Program-made: the position numbers and the translations under genes | Assembly (NCBI RefSeq): GCF_022829515.1 | Contig: NZ_JAKSYL010000157.1 | Span: 62,001 to 126,000, forward strand | Direction of reading: 5' to 3' | Length of the DNA stretch: 64,000 nt | From: Methylobacterium sp. J-048 | GTDB taxonomy: Bacteria > Pseudomonadota > Alphaproteobacteria > Rhizobiales > Beijerinckiaceae | Notes under the pieces: model-generated | What the model was told of the DNA's origin: nothing | Seen by the model: only the letters and a program-made list of their open reading frames with translations | The model's database searches: none | Shown: positions 53,184-60,664 of the stretch, piece by piece | Position numbering within the stretch: position 1 is the stretch's first letter | Layout: each line of letters begins with the position of its first letter

Positions 53184-54674
53184 CTAGTCCTGGAGCATGC
53201 GCTTCAGGAGCTCGACCTCGTCGCCGAGGATCGTATCCTCACCGATCAGCTTCTCGATCTTGCGCACCGCGTGCAGCACGGTCGTATGGTCGCGTCCACC
53301 GAACCGGCGGCCGATCTCGGGCAGCGAGCGCAGGGTCAGCACCTTCGACAGGTACATGGCGATCTGGCGCGGCTTGACCACGGCGGCGGTGCGCCGTTCC
53401 GACAGGATATCCGAACGCGAGACGTTGTAGCGCGAGGCGACCAGCTTCTGGATGTCCTCGATCTTAATCCGCTTCGGCTCGCGGTTCTTCACGAGGTCGC
53501 GGATCGCGCTCTCGGCGGTCTCCATGGTGACGGCGGTGCCGGTGAGCGTGGCATGGGCCAGCAGCCGGTTGACCGCGCCTTCGAGGTCGCGGCCGTTGGC
53601 CGTGATCGCCCGGGCCACGTAGGTCGCGACCTGCGGCGACACGTCGAAGCCCGGATGCGCCGCCCGCACCGCGGCGAGCCGCGCCGACAGGATCGAGACG
53701 CGCAGGGCCTCGTCGAGGGCGGTGATCTCGACCACCAGGCCGCCGCCCAGGCGCGAGCGGACGCGTTCGTCCAGCGCTTCCAGCTCGGTCGGGGGTCGGT
53801 CCGACGCCACGACCACCTGCCGGCCGGCATCGATCAGCGCGTTGATGGTGTGTCCGAACTCGGCCTGGATCGACTTGCCCTGGATGAACTGGACGTCGTC
53901 CAGGATCAGCAGGTCGATGCCGCGCAGGCGCTCCTTGTAGGCGAGCGCCGACTGTGTCTTCAGAGCGTTGACGAAGCCGTACATGAACCGGTCTGCGGTC
54001 AGGTAGATCACCCGGCGCCCGGCCTCGCGGGCGGCATGACCGATGCCGTGCAGCAGGTGCGTCTTGCCCAAGCCGACGCCGGCATGAAGGTAGAGCGGGT
54101 TATAGAGCGCGCCCTCGCCCTGGTGCCGGGCGACCCGCTCGGCGGCGGCGTGGGCCAGCGCGTTCGAGCGGCCGATGACGAAGCTGGAGAAGGTCAGCCG
54201 CGCATCGAGCGGCGTGCCGCTGAGGTCACCCCCGGCATCGGCGTTGCGCTGCTCGGAGGCGGTGGCGACGGCCACGGGGGCCGGCGTGTTGGTGGCGTGG
54301 AGCCGGGCGAGCGGGCCGCTGGCCGGGCCGGCCTTAGGCGCTCCGACGACCGCCGGGCGGGCCGGGGCGCCGGTGCCGCGCACGCCGACCTCGATCCGGG
54401 CGATCTCCTCGGCCTCGGCCTTGAAGGTGCCGAGCACCCGGTCGAGGTAGTGCGACTCGATCCAGCTCTTGAGGAAGCGCGTCGGCACCGTCAGCCGTGC
54501 CGTGCCGGCCGCTACGCCTTCGAGTTCCAGACGGGCGAACCAGCTGGCGAACACGTCCTCGCCCAGCTCGGCGCGCAGCCGCCGCTTCACCCGCGCCCAG
54601 GCGGATCCGAAATCCGTGTTGCCGCCGCTGCGGCCGCCCTCGTCGTCGCTCGCCACCGTTCCGTCGACACGCAT
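53184..54674 (-). CDS. dnaA: Chromosomal replication initiator protein DnaA
   Basis: The protein of about 496 residues has the domain I-II region ([21 protein letters not shown]), AAA+ Walker A ([15 protein letters not shown]), Walker B ([14 protein letters not shown]), sensor motifs, and the C-terminal DNA-binding domain ([29 protein letters not shown]). It binds DnaA boxes and melts the origin. ATG complement 54672-54674 is used, with GTG at 54677 possible. rpsT lies upstream, separated by a 485-bp interval rich in GANTC sites. Confidence 0.97.
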   Translation of the reverse strand: MRVDGTVASDDEGGRSGGNTDFGSAWARVKRRLRAELGEDVFASWFARLELEGVAAGTARLTVPTRFLKSWIESHYLDRVLGTFKAEAEEIARIEVGVRGTGAPARPAVVGAPKAGPASGPLARLHATNTPAPVAVATASEQRNADAGGDLSGTPLDARLTFSSFVIGRSNALAHAAAERVARHQGEGALYNPLYLHAGVGLGKTHLLHGIGHAAREAGRRVIYLTADRFMYGFVNALKTQSALAYKERLRGIDLLILDDVQFIQGKSIQAEFGHTINALIDAGRQVVVASDRPPTELEALDERVRSRLGGGLVVEITALDEALRVSILSARLAAVRAAHPGFDVSPQVATYVARAITANGRDLEGAVNRLLAHATLTGTAVTMETAESAIRDLVKNREPKRIKIEDIQKLVASRYNVSRSDILSERRTAAVVKPRQIAMYLSKVLTLRSLPEIGRRFGGRDHTTVLHAVRKIEKLIGEDTILGDEVELLKRMLQD

Positions 54675-55107
54675 CACTGGCTCTCCCGACGCCGCCGGCG
54701 GAAACCCGCAGGCCGCGCGTACGCACGAATTACGCCCTCAGCGTCCCGCATGACCGGGCGGGACAGAGTCCGTTGGCGGAGTCAACTCCCCACCAAGGAA
54801 CTTTTGCCGATTGGAAGAGCCTATCAACAATTACCTACAGTTCCTTTAACAGTGGGACTTGTGGGGACGGCTCAGATTCCCAACCGCAAGTGTTGCCGGC
54901 CTCAACGAGGCCGCTCGCTAGAGTCTTGGCGAATCGAATTGATTCGCTGATGTCCCGAAATCGGCAGACTTTGCTTGAACGCAGTCAGTTTCTGTTAAGC
55001 TACACGCCACCCCTAGACTCTGCAACGGGCCAAATTCTGGTCTAGGGTTAACGCTTCGCGACGCCACCGATGCCGGACCGGTGGCGCGGATCCGAAATGC
55101 GGACATG
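54675..55107. promoter_or_regulatory. dnaA upstream control region with GANTC cluster and DnaA-box-like sites
   Basis: This interval has no gene. It contains seven GANTC sites (54766, 54779, 54875, 54921, 54931, 54941 and 55016, first base), the CcrM methylation target in alphaproteobacteria. Two adjacent nonamers, CTATCAACA (54821-54829) and TTACCTACA (54831-54839), each differ from TTATCCACA at two positions. Palindromes include GCGAATC-5-GATTCGC (54929-54947) and CCCTAGAC (55011-55018) with GTCTAGGG (55040-55047). It likely carries the dnaA promoter; a replication-origin role is possible but unproven. Confidence 0.55.
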
Positions 55108-55134
55108 AAAAAGCCCGGCACGAAGGCCGGGCTT
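55108..55134 (-). terminator. Rho-independent terminator downstream of rpsT
   Basis: AAGCCCGGC (55111-55119) and GCCGGGCTT (55126-55134) form a perfect 9-bp stem with a 6-nt loop. Reading leftward, the stem runs into five T residues (A-tract 55108-55112). It is 29 bp after the rpsT stop, so transcription of rpsT ends before dnaA. Confidence 0.88.
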
Positions 55135-55162
55135 GGTGTCGTCTCGGTGATGCGGTGGCGGC

Positions 55163-55429
55163 TTAGGCGGCCAGCGCCTTCACCCGGGCGGCGAGGCGCG
55201 AGACCTTCCGCGAGGCGTTGTTCTTATGAACGATGCCGTGCTGGGCAGCGCGCATCATCTCGGGCTCGGCGGCCCGCAGCGCGGTCAGCGCGTCCTGCTG
55301 GTTGCCGGCGGCGATCGCCTCTTCGACCTTACGGACGAAGGTGCGCATGCGCGAGCGGCGCGAGCGGTTGACCGCCGTGCGCTTCTCGATCTTGCGGGTC
55401 ATTTTCTTGGCCGAAGCGGTGTTGGCCAT
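55163..55429 (-). CDS. rpsT: 30S ribosomal protein S20
   Basis: The 88-residue, highly basic helical protein begins [17 protein letters not shown] and contains [18 protein letters not shown] and the conserved [20 protein letters not shown]. It binds 16S rRNA in the body of the small subunit. It has its own terminator and lies upstream of dnaA in the same orientation. To its left in transcription (55430-55634) no gene is evident. Confidence 0.97.
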   Translation of the reverse strand: MANTASAKKMTRKIEKRTAVNRSRRSRMRTFVRKVEEAIAAGNQQDALTALRAAEPEMMRAAQHGIVHKNNASRKVSRLAARVKALAA

Positions 55430-55634
55430 GGAGTCCTCGTTCTCTTCGTCGGGCGATGCCGACGGGCCGGCTCAGCCGGAAATCGGTCGTCGCATCAGGT
55501 TGTCAGGCGATGGCCGAGACGCAGCGCGCGCGAAAGCGCTGCCCCTCGGCGAAGCGGCCTCTATAGTTAGCGCGATGCCGCGCGTCAACGCGGAACCGCC
55601 CGCAGCGGTCGGCGCGAGCCCAATTTCTTAAATC

Positions 55635-55664
55635 TTGACAATTTTCCTATGTTCTTGGTATGTT
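55635..55664 (+). promoter_or_regulatory. Sigma-70-type promoter of the toxin-like gene
   Basis: A perfect -35 TTGACA (55635-55640) is followed after 18 bp by TATGTT (55659-55664), in an A+T-rich patch, 44 bp before the ATG at 55708. A small inverted repeat CCGCT-5-AGCGG lies just downstream (55674-55688) and could be an operator. Confidence 0.6.
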
Positions 55665-55707
55665 CCGATAAGCCGCTCAATAAGCGGTCCGGCGGGGCTA
55701 GGACACT

Positions 55708-55920
55708 ATGCGTGAAAAGTCTCAAGCGCACAGCGAGTCGATCGTCCTGCGCAACGTTCTTGCCGGCCTTACACTGGAGACCAAGCTGATCCGCCTCCAG
55801 CGGCAGCTCCAGGCCAAAGGTTGGGAGAGGCAGCCACGCGTCCCAGCGGGACAGCCGAACGGCGGCGAGTGGGTGCAGGGTCCCAGCGGTGGCCAGGGGC
55901 CTCGCTCCACGAGGATCGGC
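55708..55920 (+). pseudogene. N-terminal fragment of a polymorphic-toxin-like gene (out of frame with the rest)
   Basis: ATG 55708 follows AGGA at 6 nt and begins MREKSQAHSESIVLRNVLAG. It continues through a helical, basic segment to RQPRVPAGQPNGGEWVQGPSG, matching a motif (PRVPxGxPxGGxW) common at the start of phage-related or polymorphic-toxin proteins in Hyphomicrobiales. After about residue 60 this frame becomes Arg/Ser-rich nonsense, while the coherent protein resumes in the frame 1 bp earlier (or 2 bp later). The break lies at roughly 55878-55920. It is either a real frameshift mutation or an assembly error; translational frameshifting has no obvious slippery site. Confidence 0.65.
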
Positions 55921-56777
55921 CGGGCGGGCCGGCCCCTCAAGATCCGCCCCCACTCGCGGATAGCACAACGCTGGAGGATGGGACGCGCGTCCTGTCGATC
56001 CGGATCCGTGCGGGACGAAAGCCCTTCGACGAACAACACACCGTCACGGCGCCGGACGGCGAAAGCCGAATCTTCGAGACATCCGGAGAAACGCAGACGA
56101 TTCGAGATGGCAATACAGGCGAGGTCCTGTCGCAGACCACCTTCACGCCAACTGGTCTCGTCGCTGAGCCGATTGCTCAATTGGCCCTGGCTCCCACCCT
56201 ACCACTGATCGCCGCCCCCGTCATCGCAACCTTCGAGCTTGCGTTGCAACTCCTAACGTATCTCTCCGCTCGGAAGGATGGGTACGGCACCGTTCTGGGC
56301 ATGTCGGCACAAGAGTATCAGTACGAGGATGTAGCCCAACCCGACATGCCGATGTGGATCGGGCGCCTGAACCAAGCCCAACTCGACGCAACATGTCCCA
56401 AGGCCGGTGAGGTGCAGACTATCGTTGACGATGTCGCCGCTCGAGTTAAGGCACAAGGCAGCTATGCCAGCGGAGCCGTACTAGGTACGCGCATCCACGC
56501 CGAGATCGCACGCACCATCAACAGTCAAAAAGATCCAAATTTTGTAGCCGAACTCATTTTAGGCGAGAGAAATGACAATGAATCATTCATAATTCCGGGC
56601 AGCAGAAGAGCCGATATTTTTGAAAATAGACCGCCGTTAACTGCTTGTGTGTACGATACGAAAACGGGTCGTGAGGGCTTGACGCTAGCGCGCGTAGCAG
56701 TCCTGATCAGGGAAGCACACAAGTTGTATCCTGACATTGAGCGGTTCATCTTCATTCAGGTGAGACCACGCCGATGA
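55821..56777 (+). CDS. Polymorphic-toxin-like protein, C-terminal PD-(D/E)XK nuclease-like domain
   Basis: In this frame, coherent sequence starts near 55900: DSTTLEDGTRVLSIRIRAG, then DEQHTVTAPDGESRIFETSG and TQTIRDGNTGEVLSQTTF, a beta-rich pre-toxin-like segment. A hydrophobic helix follows (about 115-150), then a C-terminal domain with GTRIHAEIARTI (H226, E228), RRADIF (D265) and CVYDTKTG (D279, K281). Asp, then 13 residues, then Asp-x-Lys is the restriction-endonuclease-fold signature, so DNA or RNA cleavage is likely. The only start in this frame upstream is TTG 55821; the natural start is 55708 before the frameshift. G+C falls from about 56520. The stop overlaps the next start (ATGA). 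Confidence 0.65.
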   Translation: MGEAATRPSGTAERRRVGAGSQRWPGASLHEDRPGGPAPQDPPPLADSTTLEDGTRVLSIRIRAGRKPFDEQHTVTAPDGESRIFETSGETQTIRDGNTGEVLSQTTFTPTGLVAEPIAQLALAPTLPLIAAPVIATFELALQLLTYLSARKDGYGTVLGMSAQEYQYEDVAQPDMPMWIGRLNQAQLDATCPKAGEVQTIVDDVAARVKAQGSYASGAVLGTRIHAEIARTINSQKDPNFVAELILGERNDNESFIIPGSRRADIFENRPPLTACVYDTKTGREGLTLARVAVLIREAHKLYPDIERFIFIQVRPRR

Positions 56778-57535
56778 ATTCTGTGGATCCAACCGCGCTT
56801 CCGCCAAAACGTATTCGTGCTTTGACGGCTCCCCTCATCGAACGAAACCCAGACATCGTACTCACTGGCAGCAAATACCTTTGCCTATTGCCCGTAGGGC
56901 ATATCGCGCGGCAGATTCGCATCTACGATCGATCGGTCCGGGGCTATTTCACCCTCGAATGGAGATTGACAGGGCTCTATGTCCGTGAAGGCCAAGTTGC
57001 GCCACCAGCTTACGGACGTCCGACTGGGCTGGTGGGGCGCTCCAGGAAGTTTAAGCCGAAGGGTGAGGGCGGAATCTGGGACTGGGATGATCCGACGATG
57101 CCACTCGATTTCATCTACCAGGTCGAAACGGAGGTCCTGCCGCTGCTCCGTTCCCTGAATACTTTCGAAAAAATTATTACTTTTATATTGGGACATTATA
57201 TGATGGGATATAGCGTATATAATGACGATAAATGGCTTTTTTTCACCGAGGCAGCCTTGGGCCAATTCGAGGATGCAAAAAAGCGTTGGTCAATCATAGG
57301 CCCCAGGTTGGAAGATCAACTCAGCACCCGAATAGCCAATTTCGAAAACCCAAGATACCTCTTATCGGATCTCTCTGTTGGTGAAGCGCTTATGAAAGAT
57401 GATCGGCTTTCGCTCTCAAAGCTTTTGTGGGAGAACGAGCGCGGCCTAGCCGACATCTTTAAACTCGGGCGATACTGGCAGCCGACGGCCTTCCCGTTCC
57501 AGCAGAAACTCGGTTCTGTCCTCGATCTTTCGTGA
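56774..57535 (+). CDS. Putative immunity protein for the upstream nuclease-like toxin
   Basis: The 253-residue protein starts MNSVDPTALPPKRIRALTAP. It is soluble-looking, with aromatic-rich segments (FTLEWRLTGLYV, GIWDWDDPTMPLDFIY, GHYMMGYSVYNDDKWLFF) and the ending FPFQQKLGSVLDLS. I recognise no named family. Its ATG overlaps the toxin stop (ATGA, 56774-56777), so it is translationally coupled, as immunity genes usually are. The A+T-rich codon use shared with the toxin C-terminus suggests joint horizontal transfer. The immunity role is inferred from position only. Confidence 0.6.
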   Translation: MNSVDPTALPPKRIRALTAPLIERNPDIVLTGSKYLCLLPVGHIARQIRIYDRSVRGYFTLEWRLTGLYVREGQVAPPAYGRPTGLVGRSRKFKPKGEGGIWDWDDPTMPLDFIYQVETEVLPLLRSLNTFEKIITFILGHYMMGYSVYNDDKWLFFTEAALGQFEDAKKRWSIIGPRLEDQLSTRIANFENPRYLLSDLSVGEALMKDDRLSLSKLLWENERGLADIFKLGRYWQPTAFPFQQKLGSVLDLS

Positions 57536-58050
57536 AAGCCTCTGCTACGAGAAGCTCTCCAGACATGACAATAATCGCGATCCTTAACTCGCGCCAACTC
57601 GGAATACAATCCTGAACTCTGCGGGCCTATAGACAGCTTGGTCTGCCAAGACGCGCGCAGGGGCCGGTTGATACTCGTGTGCCTGCGTGAACACGCGGAT
57701 CTCGAGCCTCGACGTTACCGCGATCTGATCGAAAGGCGTAGGGGAAATTGATCATTCGATCAACAAGATTTTGAGTTTTTTGGAAGAATCAAAGATAAAG
57801 TTTCGCCTCGATCGTCATCGTCCATATATAATCAGGATCGATGCAACGCTTTATGGGCGGCGGCTTGAAATAGGATGCTTGGACGACAATCGCGTCTAGA
57901 TATCGACATTCCGAGACGATGAAGATATCGATGGATGCTACGGTTATATTTTGAAGATACTGGCCGACAATCCAATGGATTAGATCGGTTAATGCGCTAC
58001 TACGATCTCCGACCTAGCAATGGCGGCGAAAACCGCTTGACGGCAAACGA
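57536..58050. other. A+T-rich non-coding interval downstream of the immunity gene
   Basis: No open frame of convincing size is seen in these 515 bp. G+C is clearly lower than in the flanks. The palindrome TTGATC-ATTC-GATCAA (57748-57763) followed by T-rich sequence (TTTTGAGTTTTTT) could end the toxin-immunity transcript. The remainder may be remnant DNA from the transfer that placed the island next to ccmB. Confidence 0.5.
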
Positions 58051-58719
58051 TCACTCCGGCCAGCGCAAAGCCGCCGCCGCCGCCAGCGTCCCGACCACGG
58101 CAGCGATCAGGGTCAACGCCGCCAGCACGGCCAGCGGCACCAGGAACGGCACCGTGCCCCCCGTCGCCGCCTGGGCAGCCGAGACGCCGAAGATCAGGCT
58201 CGGGATCATCAGCGGCAGCACCAGGACGGCGAGAATCAGCCCGCCCCGGCGGATCGAGGCCGTGAGCGCCGCCCCGACCGCGCCAATGAAGCTGAGCGCC
58301 GGAGTGCCGGCGAGCAGCGTCAGCGCGGTGGCGCCCATGGCGGTGCCGTCGAGGGCGACAAGCAGGCCGAACAGCGGCGAGGCGAGCGCCAGGGGCAGAC
58401 CGGTGGTCAGCCAATGCGCCGTGACCTTGGCGAGCACCACGCCTTCGAGGGGCACCGGGGCGACGCTCATCAGCTCGAGGGAGCCGTCCTCCTCGTCGGC
58501 CTGGAATAGACGGTCGAGGCCGATCAGGGTCGAGAGCACCGCGGCGAGCCAGAGGATCGCCGGGCCGATCCGCGACAGCAGGTTGAGGTCGGGCCCGAGC
58601 GCGAACGGCACCAGGGCGACGATCATCAGGAAGAACACCAGCGACAGGGCGCCGGAGCCGCCGACGCGGCCGGCGAGCCGCAGGTCGCGGGCGATCAGCG
58701 CGAGGATGGCACGGGTCAC
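58051..58719 (-). CDS. ccmB: Haem exporter protein CcmB
   Basis: The product of about 222 residues has six membrane helices: MTRAILALIARDLRLAGRVG, then VFFLMIVALVPFALGPD, the conserved loop RLFQADEEDGSLELM, and a final YVxG-like segment. It is the membrane part of the CcmAB ABC system of cytochrome c maturation, which releases holo-CcmE. Its GTG (complement 58717-58719) overlaps the ccmA stop codon. The usual next gene, ccmC, is not found; the A+T-rich interval begins immediately. Confidence 0.92.
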   Translation of the reverse strand: MTRAILALIARDLRLAGRVGGSGALSLVFFLMIVALVPFALGPDLNLLSRIGPAILWLAAVLSTLIGLDRLFQADEEDGSLELMSVAPVPLEGVVLAKVTAHWLTTGLPLALASPLFGLLVALDGTAMGATALTLLAGTPALSFIGAVGAALTASIRRGGLILAVLVLPLMIPSLIFGVSAAQAATGGTVPFLVPLAVLAALTLIAAVVGTLAAAAALRWPE

Positions 58720-59351
58720 GCCCAATCCTCCGCGGGCTCGGGCTCCGGGGCGACGGACGCCTCGATGCGCAGTTCCGCCGCCCCGTCAAGACCCAGAGCC
58801 TGATGGGTGGCGGCGATCACCAGCCCGCCGCCCGCCCGGTGGGCCGCCATCAGGCCGGCGAGCAAGGCTTGCGAGGCGGCGTCGAGGGCCGCGGTCGGCT
58901 CGTCGAGGAGCCAGAGCGGGCGTTCGCAGACCAGCAGCCGCGCCAGGGCCACGCGTCGCCGCTGGCCGGCCGACAGGTAGCCCACCGGCAGGTCGTGGGC
59001 GTGTCCGAGGCCGAGCCTGTCCAGGGCCTCCCGCGGGGAGAGGCGGGGCGCGCCGAGGAGGTTTTGCGCGAAAAGCAGATTCTCGCCTGCGGACAGCGAG
59101 CTCTTGAGCCCGTCCCGATGGCCGACCGCGTGAAGACATTCCGGCAGGCTCGCCTCGCCGACTTCGGCCAGGTCGATGCGGCCGGCATCGGGCCGCAGAC
59201 GGCCCGACAGGATGGCGAGCAGGCTCGATTTCCCGGCGCCGTTCCGCCCGGTCACCGCCAGAGCATCGCCCGGCCCCAGGGCGAAGCTCAAGCCGGAAAA
59301 AATCCGGCGGCCGGAGCGGCGGCAGGCGAGATTGTCGACGCTGAGCCGCAC
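58716..59351 (-). CDS. ccmA: Haem exporter ATP-binding protein CcmA
   Basis: The product of about 211 residues has Walker A (VTGRNGAGKSSLLAIL), the ABC signature (YLSAGQRRRVALARLL), Walker B (LWLLDEPTAALD) and the H-loop ATHQ. It powers release of haem-loaded CcmE with CcmB. I take the GTG at complement 59349-59351 (MRLSVDNLACRRSG), which matches the family's usual start; ATG 59442 and longer forms add non-conserved residues. It overlaps ccmB by 4 bp. Confidence 0.92.
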   Translation of the reverse strand: MRLSVDNLACRRSGRRIFSGLSFALGPGDALAVTGRNGAGKSSLLAILSGRLRPDAGRIDLAEVGEASLPECLHAVGHRDGLKSSLSAGENLLFAQNLLGAPRLSPREALDRLGLGHAHDLPVGYLSAGQRRRVALARLLVCERPLWLLDEPTAALDAASQALLAGLMAAHRAGGGLVIAATHQALGLDGAAELRIEASVAPEPEPAEDWA

Positions 59352-59510
59352 CCGGTACCCCGCCTTCTCCCGCCGGCAGGCGGCCAGACCGATCCGCGCC
59401 GTCCCGCCACGCGAAGTGGCGGAGGCACGCGGCGCCTCCATGCCCGATTGCGGTCCGGAACGGAACCGTGTCGGTGCGGCCCGCTTTTTTCTCGGATCAC
59501 GGAGGCAGCC

Positions 59511-59693
59511 ATGAACGAGGCGAGATACCCGAGCGAAACCGAAATTGCGGCGACGGCGGATGCCGTGGCCGGCCGGGCCCTGGTCGAGGCGCGGGTGGCA
59601 CAATGTACCCGGGAGGAACAGGCGGCGTTCTGGGAGGCCGTGGGACGCTGCTTCGGCGGTGGCAAGCCGCCCGACATGGAAGAACGCGCCTGA
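59511..59693 (+). CDS. Small hypothetical protein
   Basis: The 60-residue acidic helical protein begins MNEARYPSETEIAATADAVA, contains REEQAAFWEAVGRCFGG and ends PPDMEERA. A strong GGAGG sits 5 nt before the ATG, which argues for a real gene. No family is recognised. It is divergent from ccmA and convergent with trmJ; the two stop codons abut with no gap (TGATCA, 59691-59696). Confidence 0.65.
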   Translation: MNEARYPSETEIAATADAVAGRALVEARVAQCTREEQAAFWEAVGRCFGGGKPPDMEERA

Positions 59694-60467
59694 TCAGGTC
59701 CCCTTTCGCGTCAGGACCCGCAGGGCGCCCCGGAAGGTGCGCACGTCCTGCTCGGTCAGGCTCATGCGGTGGAGCATGTCGCGCATGTTGCGGGCGATGA
59801 TCTCGCGCTTCTCCGGCGGATAGAACCGCGCGTCGTCCAGCGCCGTCTCCAGGCTCCCGAACAGCGCCATCAGGGCCTCGCGGCTGGCCGGGGGCGACAG
59901 CAGTTCGCCCGAGAACGGCAGCACCGCCCGGCCGCTGGCCTGGCGCCAGGCATAGCCGACCAGCAGCACCGCCTGCGCGAGGTTCAGCGATGGGAAGTCC
60001 GGCGAGACCGGGAAGGTGATGATCGCGTCGGCCAGCGAGACTTCGTCGTTGGTCAGCCCGACCCGCTCGCGGCCGAACATCACCGCGATGCGCTGTCCCT
60101 CCCGGGCGACCACCTCGCCCATGGCCGCCTCGGGGGAAAAAACCCGCTTCATCTGACCGCGCTCGCGCGCCGTCGTGGCGAGCACGTAGTGCAGATCGCC
60201 GATCGCCTCGGCGACGCTGCCGTGGATCGTCGCCCGGTCGAGCACGTGGGTCGCCCCCGAGGCCGCCTCGCGCACGCCCTTCTTAGGCCAGCCGTTCTTG
60301 GGGTTGACCAGCCGCAGCTCCGACAGGCCGAAATTCGCCATGGCGCGGGCGGTCATGCCGATATTCTCGGCGAGCTGCGGCTCCACCAGGATCACCACCG
60401 GGGCGATCCCCGGCGGCACCTCGGTGATCTTCGGCGGCGGGTCGTCGTGCGGGTCTCGGATCGTCAT
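59694..60467 (-). CDS. trmJ: tRNA (cytidine/uridine-2'-O-)-methyltransferase TrmJ
   Basis: The 257-residue SpoU/TrmH-family protein has VVILVEPQLAENIGMTARAM, NFGLSELRLVNP, the SAM-binding knot motifs VMFGRERVGLTNDE and FPSLNLAQAVLLVGYAW, and a helical C-terminal extension. It 2'-O-methylates position 32 of tRNAs. The ATG at complement 60465-60467 follows GAGGG at 6 nt; the longer frame to 60617 is unconserved. It is divergent from icd. Confidence 0.92.
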   Translation of the reverse strand: MTIRDPHDDPPPKITEVPPGIAPVVILVEPQLAENIGMTARAMANFGLSELRLVNPKNGWPKKGVREAASGATHVLDRATIHGSVAEAIGDLHYVLATTARERGQMKRVFSPEAAMGEVVAREGQRIAVMFGRERVGLTNDEVSLADAIITFPVSPDFPSLNLAQAVLLVGYAWRQASGRAVLPFSGELLSPPASREALMALFGSLETALDDARFYPPEKREIIARNMRDMLHRMSLTEQDVRTFRGALRVLTRKGT

Positions 60468-60664
60468 GCCGGCCCTCTGGCACAGCCGGCGACCGCCCGT
60501 CGAGGGCCGGGTGACGATGCCGCCCGGATGACAGCCCGCGCCTTCCGCTGCCGGAAGGGCCGCGCTATGTCGCCGGGGCGAAACGTACCCAATCGACGGT
60601 TGGGCGGGCGACCGCACGGCCCTTGCATGCCGTGCGCGGGGACAACGCGAGAAGGCATCGGTCC

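Noticed and set aside
54675..55107. Firm oriC call upstream of dnaA
   Set aside because: Only two weak DnaA-box-like nonamers are present and alphaproteobacterial origins are often elsewhere, so it is reported only as a control region with possible origin function.
55585..55968. 127-codon minus-strand frame opposite the toxin N-terminus
   Set aside because: Antisense to the promoter and start of the toxin-like gene, with no family features.
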